A DNA stretch of 64,000 bases from Phyllobacterium sp. T1293 (lineage in GTDB: Bacteria; Pseudomonadota; Alphaproteobacteria; Rhizobiales; Rhizobiaceae), in NCBI RefSeq assembly GCF_020731415.2, contig NZ_CP088273.1, positions 315,001 to 379,000 of the forward strand, in the 5' to 3' direction. Position numbers and translations under genes: made by a program. The notes under the pieces are model-generated. The model was not told the origin of the DNA. It searched no databases and saw only the letters and a list, made by a program, of their open reading frames with translations. Below, piece by piece: positions 18,019-27,045 of this stretch (its first letter is position 1; every line of letters starts with the position of its first letter).

Positions 18019-19290
18019 ATGATTGATCCCGTTCTTGCCAAGCGTGGGCTGACACTTGTCTTTGTCATGCTTCTTCTTGATGTCATTGGCATTGCGATCA
18101 TCGTTCCTGTCATGCCTGCCTATCTGGAAGAATTGACGGGGTCTGATGTCAGCCATGCGGCGATTGATGGCGGATGGTTGCTGTTTGTCTATGCGGCGAT
18201 GCAATTTGTCTTTGCGCCGCTGATCGGCAATCTGAGCGACCGGTATGGCCGTCGTCCGGTACTGCTGGCCTCGGTGTTCACCTTCGCCATCGACAATCTG
18301 ATCTGCGCGCTGGCGACAAGTTTCGGCATACTCTTTATCGGACGTGTGCTGGCGGGTATCAGCGGCGCGAGCTTTTCCACAGCGTCCGCCTATATTGCCG
18401 ATGTCAGCAAGGACGAGAATCGCGCCAAGAATTTTGGCCTGCTTGGCATTGCGTTCGGTGTGGGTTTTATTCTCGGTCCGATCATTGGCGGTCTGCTGGG
18501 CGAATTTGGTCCGCGCGTCCCCTTCTATGGTGCGGCGCTGATCGCGTTCCTCAATTTCATCGTCGCCTATTTCTTCCTGCCGGAAACGCTTGATGCGAAA
18601 AACCGCCGGACGTTCGACTGGAAACGTGCCAACCCGCTCGGCGCCTTGAAGCAGATGCGCGGTCATAAGGGCATTCTGTGGATCGGGCTTGTTTTCTTCA
18701 TGCTGACGCTTGGCCATATGGCCTATCCGTCCGTCTGGTCGTTTGTCAGCGATTACCGCTATGGCTGGAACCAGCGGGATATTGGCCTGTCGCTGGGCGT
18801 CTTCGGCATGGGCGGTGCACTGGTTATGGTGTTCATCCTGCCGCGGGTTGTGGCGCGGTTTGGTGAGTGGCGGACGGCGGTGATCGGGCTGGTTTTCACG
18901 GCGCTGGGTTTCTTCGGTTATGCCGCCGCATGGCAGGGCTGGATGGTCTATGCGGTCATCGTGGCGACGTGCCTTGAAAGCATTGCTGATCCAGCCATGC
19001 GCAGTATTGCTTCCGCCAAGGTTCCGCCATCCGAGCAGGGTGAATTGCAGGGTGCGATGACCAGCATGTTCAGCATCACCAATGTGATCGGCCCGCTGAT
19101 TTTCACCCAGATATTTGCGATTTTCACAGCGCCGACGGCAGCTTTTGCCTTTGGCGGCGCGCCCTATGTGCTTGGCGGAATTTTTGTTGTCATCGCCGTG
19201 GCGGTCTTTGTGCTGCGCGTGGAGAAGCCCGCCATAACGACACATGAACCGCTGGAACCGGGTGCCTTGGTGTCCGGTGAAGCTTCATAG
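18019..19290 (+). CDS. MFS transporter of the TetA (tetracycline/H+ antiporter-like) group
   Basis: A 423-residue inner-membrane protein with twelve predicted helices. It carries the MFS motif A in the loop after helix 2 ([16 protein letters not shown]), the motif C antiporter signature on helix 5 ([22 protein letters not shown]), and the start [32 protein letters not shown], all typical of the TCR/Tet family of drug:H+ antiporters. It may export tetracycline-like or other drugs, but chromosomal members often have unknown substrates. The ATG has weak upstream purines. Its 3' end overlaps the convergent TetR gene by 6 bp; the TetR belongs to another operon, so it is not necessarily its regulator. 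Confidence 0.88.
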   Translation: MIDPVLAKRGLTLVFVMLLLDVIGIAIIVPVMPAYLEELTGSDVSHAAIDGGWLLFVYAAMQFVFAPLIGNLSDRYGRRPVLLASVFTFAIDNLICALATSFGILFIGRVLAGISGASFSTASAYIADVSKDENRAKNFGLLGIAFGVGFILGPIIGGLLGEFGPRVPFYGAALIAFLNFIVAYFFLPETLDAKNRRTFDWKRANPLGALKQMRGHKGILWIGLVFFMLTLGHMAYPSVWSFVSDYRYGWNQRDIGLSLGVFGMGGALVMVFILPRVVARFGEWRTAVIGLVFTALGFFGYAAAWQGWMVYAVIVATCLESIADPAMRSIASAKVPPSEQGELQGAMTSMFSITNVIGPLIFTQIFAIFTAPTAAFAFGGAPYVLGGIFVVIAVAVFVLRVEKPAITTHEPLEPGALVSGEAS

Positions 19291-19839
19291 CAAGCGCTTC
19301 TCGATCCTGATCATCGCGCGCTCGAATATGGCTGGATCATTGAGCGCGCGGGCGAGAACCAATGCGCCCTGAATATTGGCAACCGCGTCCTCGGCAAGAT
19401 CGACGGCCTGATCCTGTTGATGACCGGCCTTTTGCAGTGCCGTGGCAAGGGAGCTTTTCCAAACAGCGAAATAATCAAGAATAGCGCTGGCAAAACGGTC
19501 GCGGACATTGTCGAGGGCGAAAGCGCCGACAATGCAGACGCGGCGCCCCGACTGGAAATAATCCGACACGGCCCGGCACATGGCGCTGATTGCTGCTTGT
19601 GGATCATCCGATTGGCGCAGCGGGCGATAGATGCGCTCTTCAAACCACGCATCAATGTGCTGCAACACGGCCGTTGCCATCTCGTCCTTGCCGCCGGGAA
19701 AGAAGTGATAGAGGCTGCCGCGGCCAAGACCGGTTTTTTCGCCAATCACCGAAAGGCTTGCGCCTTCAAAACCATATTCACGGAAGGTTTCAGCAAGGGC
19801 GGGAATGACATCGGCGCGCTCGGCAATGGTTCGTGCCAT
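19285..19839 (-). CDS. TetR/AcrR-family transcriptional regulator
   Basis: A 184-residue regulator. The N-terminal HTH is ALAETFREYGFEGASLSVIGEKTGLGRGSLYHFFPGGKDEM (about 14-54), close to the YxaF/LmrA-like TetR group (GRGSLYHFFPGGK). The C-terminal ligand domain has the family pattern CRAVSDYFQSGRRVCIVGAFAL. It is the second gene of a two-gene operon, 3 bp after the NTF2-like gene, and presumably autoregulates that operon. Direct repeats found in the operon promoter (20344-20371) are candidate binding sites. Its ligand is unknown. Confidence 0.9.
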   Translation of the reverse strand: MARTIAERADVIPALAETFREYGFEGASLSVIGEKTGLGRGSLYHFFPGGKDEMATAVLQHIDAWFEERIYRPLRQSDDPQAAISAMCRAVSDYFQSGRRVCIVGAFALDNVRDRFASAILDYFAVWKSSLATALQKAGHQQDQAVDLAEDAVANIQGALVLARALNDPAIFERAMIRIEKRLL

Positions 19840-19842
19840 GTC

Positions 19843-20316
19843 TCAGAGGCCCAATTCGGTCAATCCGGGATGATCCGCCGGGCGCGGGCCGGACCGGTCC
19901 CAAAAGAATTTCCGCTCGGATTCCTTGATTGGCAGATCGTTGATGCAGGCAAAACGCGTTTGCATCAGGCCGTTTGCATCGAACTCCCAGTTTTCATTGC
20001 CATAGGCGCGAAACCAGTTGCCGGAATCATCGTGATATTCATAGGCGAAACGCACGGCGATGCGATTGTCGGCGAAGGCCCAGAGTTCCTTGATCAGGCG
20101 ATAATCCAGTTCACGGTTCCATTTGCGCGCAAGAAATGCGGCGATGGCCTCGCGCCCCTGCACGAATTCGGCGCGGTTGCGCCAATAGCTATCGGCTGTG
20201 TAGGCCAGCGCCACCCGTTCCGGATTGCGGGTATTCCAGCCATCTTCCGCCGCACGGACTTTCTGGGTGGCGGTTTCGCGGGTGAAGGGCGGAAGGGGTG
20301 GACGCTGCTCGGACAT
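19843..20316 (-). CDS. Nuclear transport factor 2-like protein (DUF1348 family)
   Basis: A 157-residue SnoaL/NTF2-fold protein of the DUF1348 family. The hallmarks are [66 protein letters not shown], then [30 protein letters not shown]. The last residues ([21 protein letters not shown]) are strongly conserved in the family. It is a small cytoplasmic cone-shaped barrel that could bind or isomerise a hydrophobic ligand; no activity is established. It forms an operon with a TetR gene 3 bp downstream, which implies induction by some small molecule. Confidence 0.88.
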   Translation of the reverse strand: MSEQRPPLPPFTRETATQKVRAAEDGWNTRNPERVALAYTADSYWRNRAEFVQGREAIAAFLARKWNRELDYRLIKELWAFADNRIAVRFAYEYHDDSGNWFRAYGNENWEFDANGLMQTRFACINDLPIKESERKFFWDRSGPRPADHPGLTELGL

Positions 20317-20343
20317 GGTGTGCTCCTGTCAATCGAATTGTAC

Positions 20344-20371
20344 TGATTGGTAAAGTCTGTGTTGATTGGTA
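20344..20371. promoter_or_regulatory. Direct repeats in the NTF2/TetR operon promoter
   Basis: TGATTGGTA occurs twice (20344-20352 and 20363-20371), 19 bp apart, 28-55 bp before the NTF2-like start. They are candidate regulator sites for the TetR protein of the same operon. Confidence 0.45.
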
Positions 20372-20483
20372 CATTCGACATTTGCGACTGTCAATGGCTG
20401 TTGAGAATTTGAATCCGCCACCTATTTGATTGGTTGCCGCTTTGCGCTATGCAACCTGTCCCACCAGCCGAAAGAGGTTTCCC

Positions 20484-21404
20484 ATGTCCGACGCAAAACG
20501 TATTTCGCTCAATTCTGAAGGTCTGTCGCTGTCCCGGCTGGTACTGGGCGCATGGCGGCTGCTGGATCAGGGTGCAAAGCCGACAGCGGCAGAGGTGGCG
20601 CGGCTGATTGACGAGGCCGTTGATCTCGGACTGACCAGCATTGATCATGCGGATATTTATGGCAATTACGGTGTTGAGGCGGCTTTCGGTGCGGGACTTG
20701 CCGGTTGGAGCGGCAAGCGCCAGTCGATCGAGCTGATTACCAAATGCGATATCATGCTGACATCATCAGAGCGTCCGCAAAACCGGGTGAAACATTACGA
20801 TACCAGCGCGGCGCATATCAAAGCGTCGGTGGATCGTTCGTTGCAGAACCTCAAGACCGATTATATCGATGTGCTGCTGTTGCATCGTCCCGATCCGCTG
20901 ATGGATGCGGATGAAACCGCAGCCGGATTGCAGGACGTGGTGAAGGCGGGAAAAGTGCGCGCCGTGGGCGTGTCGAACTTCACGCCGTCGCAGATGGATC
21001 TGTTGACCTCGCGCCTGCCATTCCCGCTTGTTACCAACCAGATCGAAATGTCGGTAACTTACACGGCGCCGCTGACCGATGGCAGTCTCGATCATGCCCA
21101 GCGGCTGCGCTATTCGCCAATGATCTGGTCGCCGCTGGGTGGCGGCAGCCTGTTCACCGGAACAGGCGAGCAGGAACAGCGGGTGCGTGCCGCGCTGAAA
21201 GCGGTTGGTGATGAGATTGGTGTCGATGACATCTCGGCGATTGCCATCGCCTGGCTCCTGCGCCATCCGGCGCGGCTTATTCCGGTGCTTGGCAGCCTGA
21301 AACGCGATCGTCTGGCAAAGATGGTGTCAGCACTCGATATCAAACTCGAGCGCCAGCAGTGGTTCGCCATTCTGAAAGCCAGCACCGGTGAGGACGTGGC
21401 TTAA
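20484..21404 (+). CDS. Aldo/keto reductase (YdhF-like)
   Basis: A 306-residue NADPH-dependent TIM-barrel oxidoreductase. The AKR pattern LVLGAWRL, then the catalytic Asp and Tyr in TSIDHADIYGNYGVEAAFG, the Lys in ELITKCDI, and the His of DVLLLHRPDPLMD form the catalytic tetrad. IPVLGSLKRDRL near the C terminus binds the 2'-phosphate region of the cofactor. The ATG at 20484 is chosen over the upstream GTG because it matches family starts and has AGAGG upstream. Such enzymes reduce diverse aldehydes and ketones; the substrate is unknown. It is divergent from the NTF2/TetR operon, whose promoter region it shares. Confidence 0.9.
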   Translation: MSDAKRISLNSEGLSLSRLVLGAWRLLDQGAKPTAAEVARLIDEAVDLGLTSIDHADIYGNYGVEAAFGAGLAGWSGKRQSIELITKCDIMLTSSERPQNRVKHYDTSAAHIKASVDRSLQNLKTDYIDVLLLHRPDPLMDADETAAGLQDVVKAGKVRAVGVSNFTPSQMDLLTSRLPFPLVTNQIEMSVTYTAPLTDGSLDHAQRLRYSPMIWSPLGGGSLFTGTGEQEQRVRAALKAVGDEIGVDDISAIAIAWLLRHPARLIPVLGSLKRDRLAKMVSALDIKLERQQWFAILKASTGEDVA

Positions 21405-21430
21405 TTCTGTATTCGTGTGGCTGATGGGTT

Positions 21431-21691
21431 GGGGGCGTGGTTCGTGGTTCGACAAGCTCACCATGAGGGAGAGTGTGGATGCAAAAGCTAATCACTGCGT
21501 TTGCAGACTATAGCTCCCGACATCTCAACCCACTCCGTCATCACCTCAACCCTCTCCGTCATCCTCGGGTCAAGCCCGAGGATGACGGAGAGGGGTAGGT
21601 TGAAGGCTGCCAAGTTCTGCAATCTTTGCGATTAGCGTTGCATCCCCCATGTCCCTCATGGTGAGCTTGTCGAACCACGAACCACGCCCCC
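21431..21691. repeat. Nested interspersed repeats between aldo/keto reductase gene and carA
   Basis: The outer arms of the long hairpin repeat are at 21431-21473 and 21649-21691. Inside lies a complete, nearly perfect palindrome of the other type: CCCTCTCCGTCATCCTCGGG starting at 21550, with its reverse complement ending near 21594. One repeat appears to have been inserted into another. The whole 320-bp gap contains no gene. Confidence 0.8.
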
Positions 21692-21728
21692 GCTCAGTAG
21701 GAAAAATCTAAGCGGGTTGACCCCGCGA

Positions 21729-22958
21729 TCAGGCAGCCTGATCGCGTTCGGGCAGGGGTTCCAGACCCTGACGGGCGCGGATCAGATTGGCGAACCGGCG
21801 GAACAGGTAGTGCGAGTCCTGCGGGCCGGGCGATGCCTCAGGGTGATGTTGCACCGAGAAGATCGATTTGCCAGTTACGCGCAGGCCGCAATTGCTGCCG
21901 TCAAACAGCGATACGTGCGTTTCTTCGACCCCATCGGGCAATGAATCCGCATCCACGGCAAAACCGTGGTTCATTGAAACGATTTCCACCTTGCCCGTTG
22001 TGTCGTCCCGCACCGGATGGTTGGCACCGTGATGGCCCTGATGCATTTTCTTGGTGTCACCGCCGAGCGCCAGCGCCAGCATCTGATGACCAAGGCAGAT
22101 GCCGAAAACGGGAATATCCGTCTTGATCAGTTCCTGAATAGCCGGAACCGCATATTTGCCCGTTGCAGCGGGATCGCCGGGACCGTTTGACAGGAAAATG
22201 CCGTCGGGCTTGTGCGCGAGAACATCGTCAGCCGTTGCCGTTGCCGGAACGATTGTGACCTTGGCACCAAGCCCGGCAATGAGGCGCAGGATATTGCGCT
22301 TGATGCCGTAATCAATGGCGACCACATGGAAATCAGGCGTTGTCTGCTGGTCAAAACCTTCGTTCCACACCCATGGCTTTTCGGTCCATACGGAGCTTTG
22401 GCCTGATGTAACATCCTTGGCGAGATCAAGATCGAGAAGGCCATGCCAGGCGGCGGCGCGTTTGGTCAGGGCCGGGATGTCGAACTTGCCTTCCGGGTCA
22501 TGGGCGATAACGCCATTGGGCATGCCTTTTTCGCGGATGAGAACGGTGAGGGCGCGGGTATCAACACCGGCAAGCGCAATCACGCCGCGCGCCTTCAGCC
22601 AATGGTCGAGGTGCTCGGCGGCGCGGTAGCTTGATGGTGCCGTGATGTCAGCCTTGAAAATGGCGCCGACGGCACCGGCGCGGTTGGCCGGGTTCAGGTC
22701 TTCAATGTCTTCTTTATTGGTGCCGACATTGCCGATATGCGGGAAGGTGAAGGTGACGATCTGGCCCGCATAGGAGGGGTCGGTGAGGATTTCCTCATAG
22801 CCGGTCAGCGCGGTATTGAAGCAGACTTCCGCCTCGCAGGCGCCGGTTGCACCCAGACCCTTGCCCTCAATGACTGTTCCATCGGCCAGAACCAGAACCG
22901 CTGTCGGCTTGAATTCTGTCCAGGCTGCAGTTTTTGCCCCTGCGTCTGTGGTTGTCAT
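21729..22958 (-). CDS. carA: Carbamoyl-phosphate synthase small (glutaminase) subunit
   Basis: A 409-residue glutamine amidotransferase subunit that supplies ammonia to CarB. The N-terminal CPSase small-chain domain (LVLADGTVIEGKGLGATGACEAEVCFNTALTGYEEILTDPSYAGQIVTFTFP) is followed by a class I glutaminase domain with the nucleophile C288 in FGICLGHQM and the His/Glu pair in QHHPEASPGPQD. The ATG at 22958 is chosen because CAGGAG is 6 bp upstream; the longer frame lacks this. It is separate from carB (7.2 kb away on the same strand) and divergent from yqeY, an arrangement also seen, as I recall, in other Rhizobiales. Confidence 0.97.
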   Translation of the reverse strand: MTTTDAGAKTAAWTEFKPTAVLVLADGTVIEGKGLGATGACEAEVCFNTALTGYEEILTDPSYAGQIVTFTFPHIGNVGTNKEDIEDLNPANRAGAVGAIFKADITAPSSYRAAEHLDHWLKARGVIALAGVDTRALTVLIREKGMPNGVIAHDPEGKFDIPALTKRAAAWHGLLDLDLAKDVTSGQSSVWTEKPWVWNEGFDQQTTPDFHVVAIDYGIKRNILRLIAGLGAKVTIVPATATADDVLAHKPDGIFLSNGPGDPAATGKYAVPAIQELIKTDIPVFGICLGHQMLALALGGDTKKMHQGHHGANHPVRDDTTGKVEIVSMNHGFAVDADSLPDGVEETHVSLFDGSNCGLRVTGKSIFSVQHHPEASPGPQDSHYLFRRFANLIRARQGLEPLPERDQAA

Positions 22959-23253
22959 GCGGCACTCCTGAATATGGGCCTGAATGTGGACTGGCGTCGT
23001 CGTTATTGATTGGGCATTGAAAAATGCCCTTCGGTATTCCATATGACATGGCTGAACGCGGTGGTCGATTGACCTTACCACCGCAGCAACAACCCAAAAT
23101 GTCTGGCTAGGTCACGGACCTTAAAGAAAACCGCGCTTCCGGTCAATTGCGACACGAAAACTCTTCGTGGATTTCGGTGCTAACCCCACCTGCCACGATG
23201 ATTGATTTCGTTCGGACCCACCGGTAGTGTGCGCGGAAAAAGGAGAATACGCT

Positions 23254-23706
23254 ATGCTGCGCGATACTATCGCCGGGGCACTGACATCAGCCGTCAAGGC
23301 ACAGGACAAGCGCCGTGTTTCAACGCTGCGCCTGATCATGGCCGCTATTCAGGATCGGGATATTCTCAATCGTGGATCGGGCAAGGACCCGGTTACTTCA
23401 GATGAAATCACCGCGATTCTCGCCAAGATGATCAAGCAGCGCGAAGAATCCGCGAGGCTTTACGAGGAAGGCAACCGCCTTGAACTGGCTGAGCAGGAGC
23501 GCAGCGAGATCGAGATCATCAGCGGTTTTCTGCCCAGGCAGCTTGGCGAAGACGATATCCGTCAGGCCTGCACACAGGTCATTGATGAAATCGGTGCAGG
23601 CGGCTTGCGCGATATGGGCAAGTGCATGAATGCGCTGAAGGAAAAATATGCAGGGCAGATGGACTTCACCAAGGCCAGTGGCATTGTGAAGGAAATCCTG
23701 CAGTGA
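23254..23706 (+). CDS. yqeY: GatB/YqeY domain-containing protein
   Basis: A 150-residue protein made of a single YqeY domain, related to the C-terminal tRNA-binding part of the amidotransferase subunit GatB. The family pattern runs from MLRDTIAGALTSAVKAQDKRRVSTLRLIMAAIQDRDI through EITAILAKMIKQREESARLYEEGNRLELAEQERSEIEIISGFLP to the terminal DFTKASGIVKEIL. The start is set by AAGGAG 8 bp before the ATG. Function is not settled; it may help tRNA handling. In Rhizobiales it commonly lies between carA and dnaG, as here, though several genes intervene. It is convergent with the cyclase gene, 3 bp apart. Confidence 0.93.
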   Translation: MLRDTIAGALTSAVKAQDKRRVSTLRLIMAAIQDRDILNRGSGKDPVTSDEITAILAKMIKQREESARLYEEGNRLELAEQERSEIEIISGFLPRQLGEDDIRQACTQVIDEIGAGGLRDMGKCMNALKEKYAGQMDFTKASGIVKEILQ

Positions 23707-23709
23707 TTT

Positions 23710-24894
23710 CTAGGGTTTGACAGTATGCGCGTTGCCGAATCCGACAACGTCGACAGGACTGTCAAACCCTCTCAACGCATGATTGCCAAATGAGCTACCT
23801 TGTATATTGGCTTTGTCCGCAAGGTTGGCGGTCATGAGCAATTCCGCCCCGACCTCTTTGGCGAGGGCTTGCAGGCGGGCAGCCCGGTTAACAGGCGAGC
23901 CGATGATCGTAAATGAGTATCGGCCAGCCGAACCGATATTGCCATGCACGACTTTCCCCAAGTCGATCCCGATACGGGCGCGCAATGAGGGTCTGTTGTT
24001 TCGTGATGGGTCATCATTCAGCGCGTCCAACGCTTTCAATCCTTCCAGGGCGGCGTTTACCGCCGTGGCACATAATGCGCCCTCATTGGCGGGATCAGTG
24101 ATCGGGAAAAACATCACAACACCATCGCCAACATAGCCCGACACCTGTCCACCGGCGCGCGACAGAGGCCTTGTCACCGTTTCGAAGAAAAGATTGAGAT
24201 TGCTGATAAGCGATTGGGCATCCAGCATCTCCGTCATATGGGTAAACTCGACCAAATCACAGAAAAGCACGATGGCACTGATTTGCTCGACTTCACCAAG
24301 ACCCACGCGCCCGTCGAGCATGGCAGTCGCAGCATTGCTGCCAAGATAGGTCTGGAGCAGCGTGCGGGCAGCGGCGGCGTTTAATCGGGCGCCCAGTGCC
24401 AGTGCAAAAACGGGCGTCACGAGATGCAGCAGGTCAATATCAGAAGGCTTAAAGCCACCGGGCTCCTGCGTGATGAAAAAGCTCATCACATCATCAAAAA
24501 AACCAATCGTGACATCAGGCTCAAGATGGTTCGCGAAGGCAATGGCGTCTGTTCCTCTGCCTTGCAGCACCAATGCAAATCTATCGCTTTCGGCGTTGAG
24601 CCGGAGAACCGTTATTTCCTTTTCCAGCATATAAGGGAAAACATTGACAGAAAGGTCAGTCTTTGCGGCATTGGCCGTATGGCTGTGCCATCGCACCCGG
24701 TGTAGTTCCACTTCAGGATCAACGACATCGCACGCAATCTCAATGGTTGAGATGTTCACTCCGGCCTTTAATAAATGAGTGCCCAAAACCGCTGTAATCT
24801 CGATATCCGTCATTCCGCTAAGCGACGCTTTGACGAGATCCTGACTAATCTGCAGAAATAATGTGGCGAGATAGTCGGTTTCGTTCGGCTTCAT
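23710..24894 (-). CDS. Class III adenylate/guanylate cyclase domain protein
   Basis: A 394-residue protein with an unrecognised N-terminal region (~1-215) and a C-terminal class III cyclase domain. The first metal-binding Asp is in AIVLFCDLVEFTHMTE and the second in GGQVSGYVGDGVVMFFP. The transition-state Asn/Arg pair is in VNRAARLQ. The residue that normally specifies the base (Asp in IGDxVN) is Ser here (TIIGSPVNRAAR), so substrate specificity is open. The N-terminal part has no transmembrane helix and may be a GAF-like sensor. I prefer the ATG at 24894 (AGGATAGAG upstream) to the TTG at 24984. Rhizobia carry many such cyclases; this one lies in no operon. Confidence 0.85.
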   Translation of the reverse strand: MKPNETDYLATLFLQISQDLVKASLSGMTDIEITAVLGTHLLKAGVNISTIEIACDVVDPEVELHRVRWHSHTANAAKTDLSVNVFPYMLEKEITVLRLNAESDRFALVLQGRGTDAIAFANHLEPDVTIGFFDDVMSFFITQEPGGFKPSDIDLLHLVTPVFALALGARLNAAAARTLLQTYLGSNAATAMLDGRVGLGEVEQISAIVLFCDLVEFTHMTEMLDAQSLISNLNLFFETVTRPLSRAGGQVSGYVGDGVVMFFPITDPANEGALCATAVNAALEGLKALDALNDDPSRNNRPSLRARIGIDLGKVVHGNIGSAGRYSFTIIGSPVNRAARLQALAKEVGAELLMTANLADKANIQGSSFGNHALRGFDSPVDVVGFGNAHTVKP

Positions 24895-25016
24895 TTTCTC
24901 TATCCTGCTCGACGGCGCATGCGAATTTTGATTCAGAATTGCCAGCAATCTTAATGCATCCAATTCCAAAAATACCACCTTCAACAGAACCCGCCGGTTT
25001 GCGTATGTTCAAATAA

Positions 25017-25046
25017 AAAGAGCATCGCGGTGTGCGATGCTCTTTA
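25017..25046 (-). terminator. Terminator of the MFS gene
   Basis: AAAGAGCATCGC (25017-25028) and GCGATGCTCTTT (25034-25045) form a 12-bp stem. On the minus strand it is followed by a TTTTTATTTG tract. Confidence 0.85.
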
Positions 25047-25092
25047 TGTTTGTACGGCAGATGCAGATTATGGAAACGAGCAGAAGCCGTTT

Positions 25093-26310
25093 TCAGCAGG
25101 GCACTGAAACGGTCGCTTCAAGGTTGGTGGCGCATGTCGCTCGTGCGTTCCGGTACACCATCAATGCAATTATCAGGGCGATGACACCAGCGGCGATGGA
25201 AACGCAGAAACCGTAGCGCGCGCCATAGGCATCAATGACAAGCCCGGATACTGACGAACCCAATGCCATTCCAATACCGATACCCGTCATCGCCCAGGTT
25301 ATGCCTTCGGTGAGTTTTGCCGGTGGGACAAGGCGCTCGATGAGGCCCATAGAGATAATGATGGTCGGCGATACGGCTGCACCGGCAAGGAATAATATCA
25401 CGGCAAGCGCAGGAATATTGGTGACGAAGAGCAGCGGCAGTGTGGTCAGCATTGCCAGAGTGATGGCATACAGAAATTGCGCCTGCAGAGACTGTTTGAA
25501 TTTGAGCGTGCCGAAGACCAGACCAACAATCAGCGAGCCAGCGGCATAGCTGGCCAGAACAATGCTGGCCGCTGCCTTTTGCCCGTGTTCTTCGGCAAAG
25601 GCGATGGCTGTCACTTCTGCGGTGCCAAATATGGCGCCGATGGCGATCAAGGTCAGCACGATCCATTGCAGGGGGCGAAGGCGGATAACCGAAGTGCCTT
25701 TGCTTTTGTCCTGGGCATGCACAGGCGGTTCCGTTGATCTTTGAGCGACGAACAGAAGAGCGCCAACTGCCAGAAACAGTGTTGCCGCCAGTGGACCGGC
25801 TTCCGGGAAAAGCGCAACGCTCAGTCCGATCGAGATGATCGGTCCCAGCATGTAGATGATTTCATCGACAACTGATTCCAGCGCAAAGGCGGTGTGGAGC
25901 TTGGGCGTGTCGCGATAAATTTCGGTCCAGCGTGCCCGGACCATGGCCGATATGCTTGGCATGAAACCGGCCAGTATGGCGAAAAGAAACAGGACCCAAT
26001 TGGCGGCACCATAACGCGCCGACAACATCAGTGCAGACAGTGCAAGAATGGTGATGATTGTAACTGGGGGAAGAACGCGCCGCTGCCCATACCGATCAAT
26101 GAACCGCGAGACCTGCGGGGCAATCAGCGCATTGGAAAGAGCGAACGCAGCCGATACAGCGCCCGCCAGCCAATAGGCGCCGTGGGTTTGCGAAAGCATT
26201 GTAACGATGCCGAGGGTTATCATGGCAACAGGCAGGCGCGCGATCAATCCGGATGCGGAGAAGGCGAAACTTCCGGGGGCTCTGAAAATATCCCGATAAG
26301 CATTGGTCAT
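25093..26310 (-). CDS. MFS transporter divergent from TetR
   Basis: A 405-residue inner-membrane transporter with about twelve helices. The cytoplasmic loop after helix 2 reads SRFIDRYGQRRVLPP, a motif-A variant, and helix 5 region ESVVDEIIYMLGPIISIGLS resembles the antiporter motif. The central cytoplasmic loop is near residues 195-215. Sequence style is that of the drug/metabolite exporters found beside TetR genes. I start it at the ATG at 26310, which has AAGGAA about 10 bp upstream; the ATG at 26319 overlaps that ribosome-binding site. It is divergent from a TetR gene, with three palindromic operators between, so it is almost surely repressed by it. The substrate is unknown. Confidence 0.88.
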   Translation of the reverse strand: MTNAYRDIFRAPGSFAFSASGLIARLPVAMITLGIVTMLSQTHGAYWLAGAVSAAFALSNALIAPQVSRFIDRYGQRRVLPPVTIITILALSALMLSARYGAANWVLFLFAILAGFMPSISAMVRARWTEIYRDTPKLHTAFALESVVDEIIYMLGPIISIGLSVALFPEAGPLAATLFLAVGALLFVAQRSTEPPVHAQDKSKGTSVIRLRPLQWIVLTLIAIGAIFGTAEVTAIAFAEEHGQKAAASIVLASYAAGSLIVGLVFGTLKFKQSLQAQFLYAITLAMLTTLPLLFVTNIPALAVILFLAGAAVSPTIIISMGLIERLVPPAKLTEGITWAMTGIGIGMALGSSVSGLVIDAYGARYGFCVSIAAGVIALIIALMVYRNARATCATNLEATVSVPC

Positions 26311-26345
26311 GGCGAACATTCCTTATAAGCGAAGACTCGCATTTA

Positions 26346-26413
26346 CATACGTGGCGTATGTTTATTAGATAGTTGCATACGCAGCGTATGTCAATTAATA
26401 TACGTTGTGTATG
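26346..26413. promoter_or_regulatory. Three tandem TetR operators
   Basis: Three 15-bp dyads with the pattern TACG-nnn-CGTA: CATACGTGGCGTATG (26346-26360), CATACGCAGCGTATG (26376-26390) and TATACGTTGTGTATG (26399-26413). Centres are 30 and 23 bp apart. They occupy the whole region between the MFS and TetR genes. Confidence 0.85.
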
Positions 26414-26427
26414 TGAAGGGAATTTGT

Positions 26428-27045
26428 ATGGCTCATAAACCTCGCGCCGAAATGATTGCAGAAACGCGCGCCAAGCTGGTCGCTGCGGCAAGAGCAGCTT
26501 TTGGCGCGGTGGGTTATGCCGATGCTTCCATGGACGATTTTACATCAGCTGTCGGTCTGACACGCGGCGCGCTCTATCACCATTTCGGTGACAAAAAGGG
26601 ACTGCTTGAAGCGGTTATTGCCGAGATCGATGCGGAGATGGATACGCGCCTGCTCGAAGTCTCCGGTAAATCAGCAAGCAGATGGCAGGGTTTTGTCGAT
26701 GAATGTACTGCCTATCTGGAGATGGCGCTGGAGCCGGAAATCCAGCGCATCGTCCTGCGCGATGGCCCTTCTGTGCTTGGTGATCCGGCAATCTGGCCCA
26801 ACCAGAACAAATGCATCCGTTCCATGTCGGCCAGTCTTGAGGGTCTGCATGCGGACGGAATTATCAAGCCGGGTGATCCGGAGGCGCTGGCACGTCTGTT
26901 GAATGGTGCTTTGCTGCACGCCGCCTCGTGGATTGCCAATTCGTCCGAACCGGAAGCCACCTCACGCCGGGCCGTTGAGGCGATCAAGGAACTGCTGAAC
27001 AGCTTGCTTGCAGATGAGCCTGGGACAATGCGGCAGCCGGAGTAG
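26428..27045 (+). CDS. TetR-family transcriptional regulator
   Basis: A 205-residue repressor. The HTH is AARAAFGAVGYADASMDDFTSAVGLTRGALYHHFGDKKGLLEAVI (about 22-66). The C-terminal domain (YLEMALEPEIQRIVLRDGPSVLGDPAIWPNQNK) is typical of TetR proteins with a TetR_C_33-like fold. The ATG at 26428 is preceded by AAGGGAA. It is divergent from the MFS gene and separated from it by three copies of a CATACG/CGTATG dyad, its probable operators. It most likely represses both genes until an exported compound binds it. Confidence 0.92.
   Translation: MAHKPRAEMIAETRAKLVAAARAAFGAVGYADASMDDFTSAVGLTRGALYHHFGDKKGLLEAVIAEIDAEMDTRLLEVSGKSASRWQGFVDECTAYLEMALEPEIQRIVLRDGPSVLGDPAIWPNQNKCIRSMSASLEGLHADGIIKPGDPEALARLLNGALLHAASWIANSSEPEATSRRAVEAIKELLNSLLADEPGTMRQPE

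Noticed and set aside
17965..19245. 426-codon open frame antisense to the MFS gene
   Set aside because: Very basic and polar, with no family signature, lying entirely opposite a clear twelve-helix transporter.
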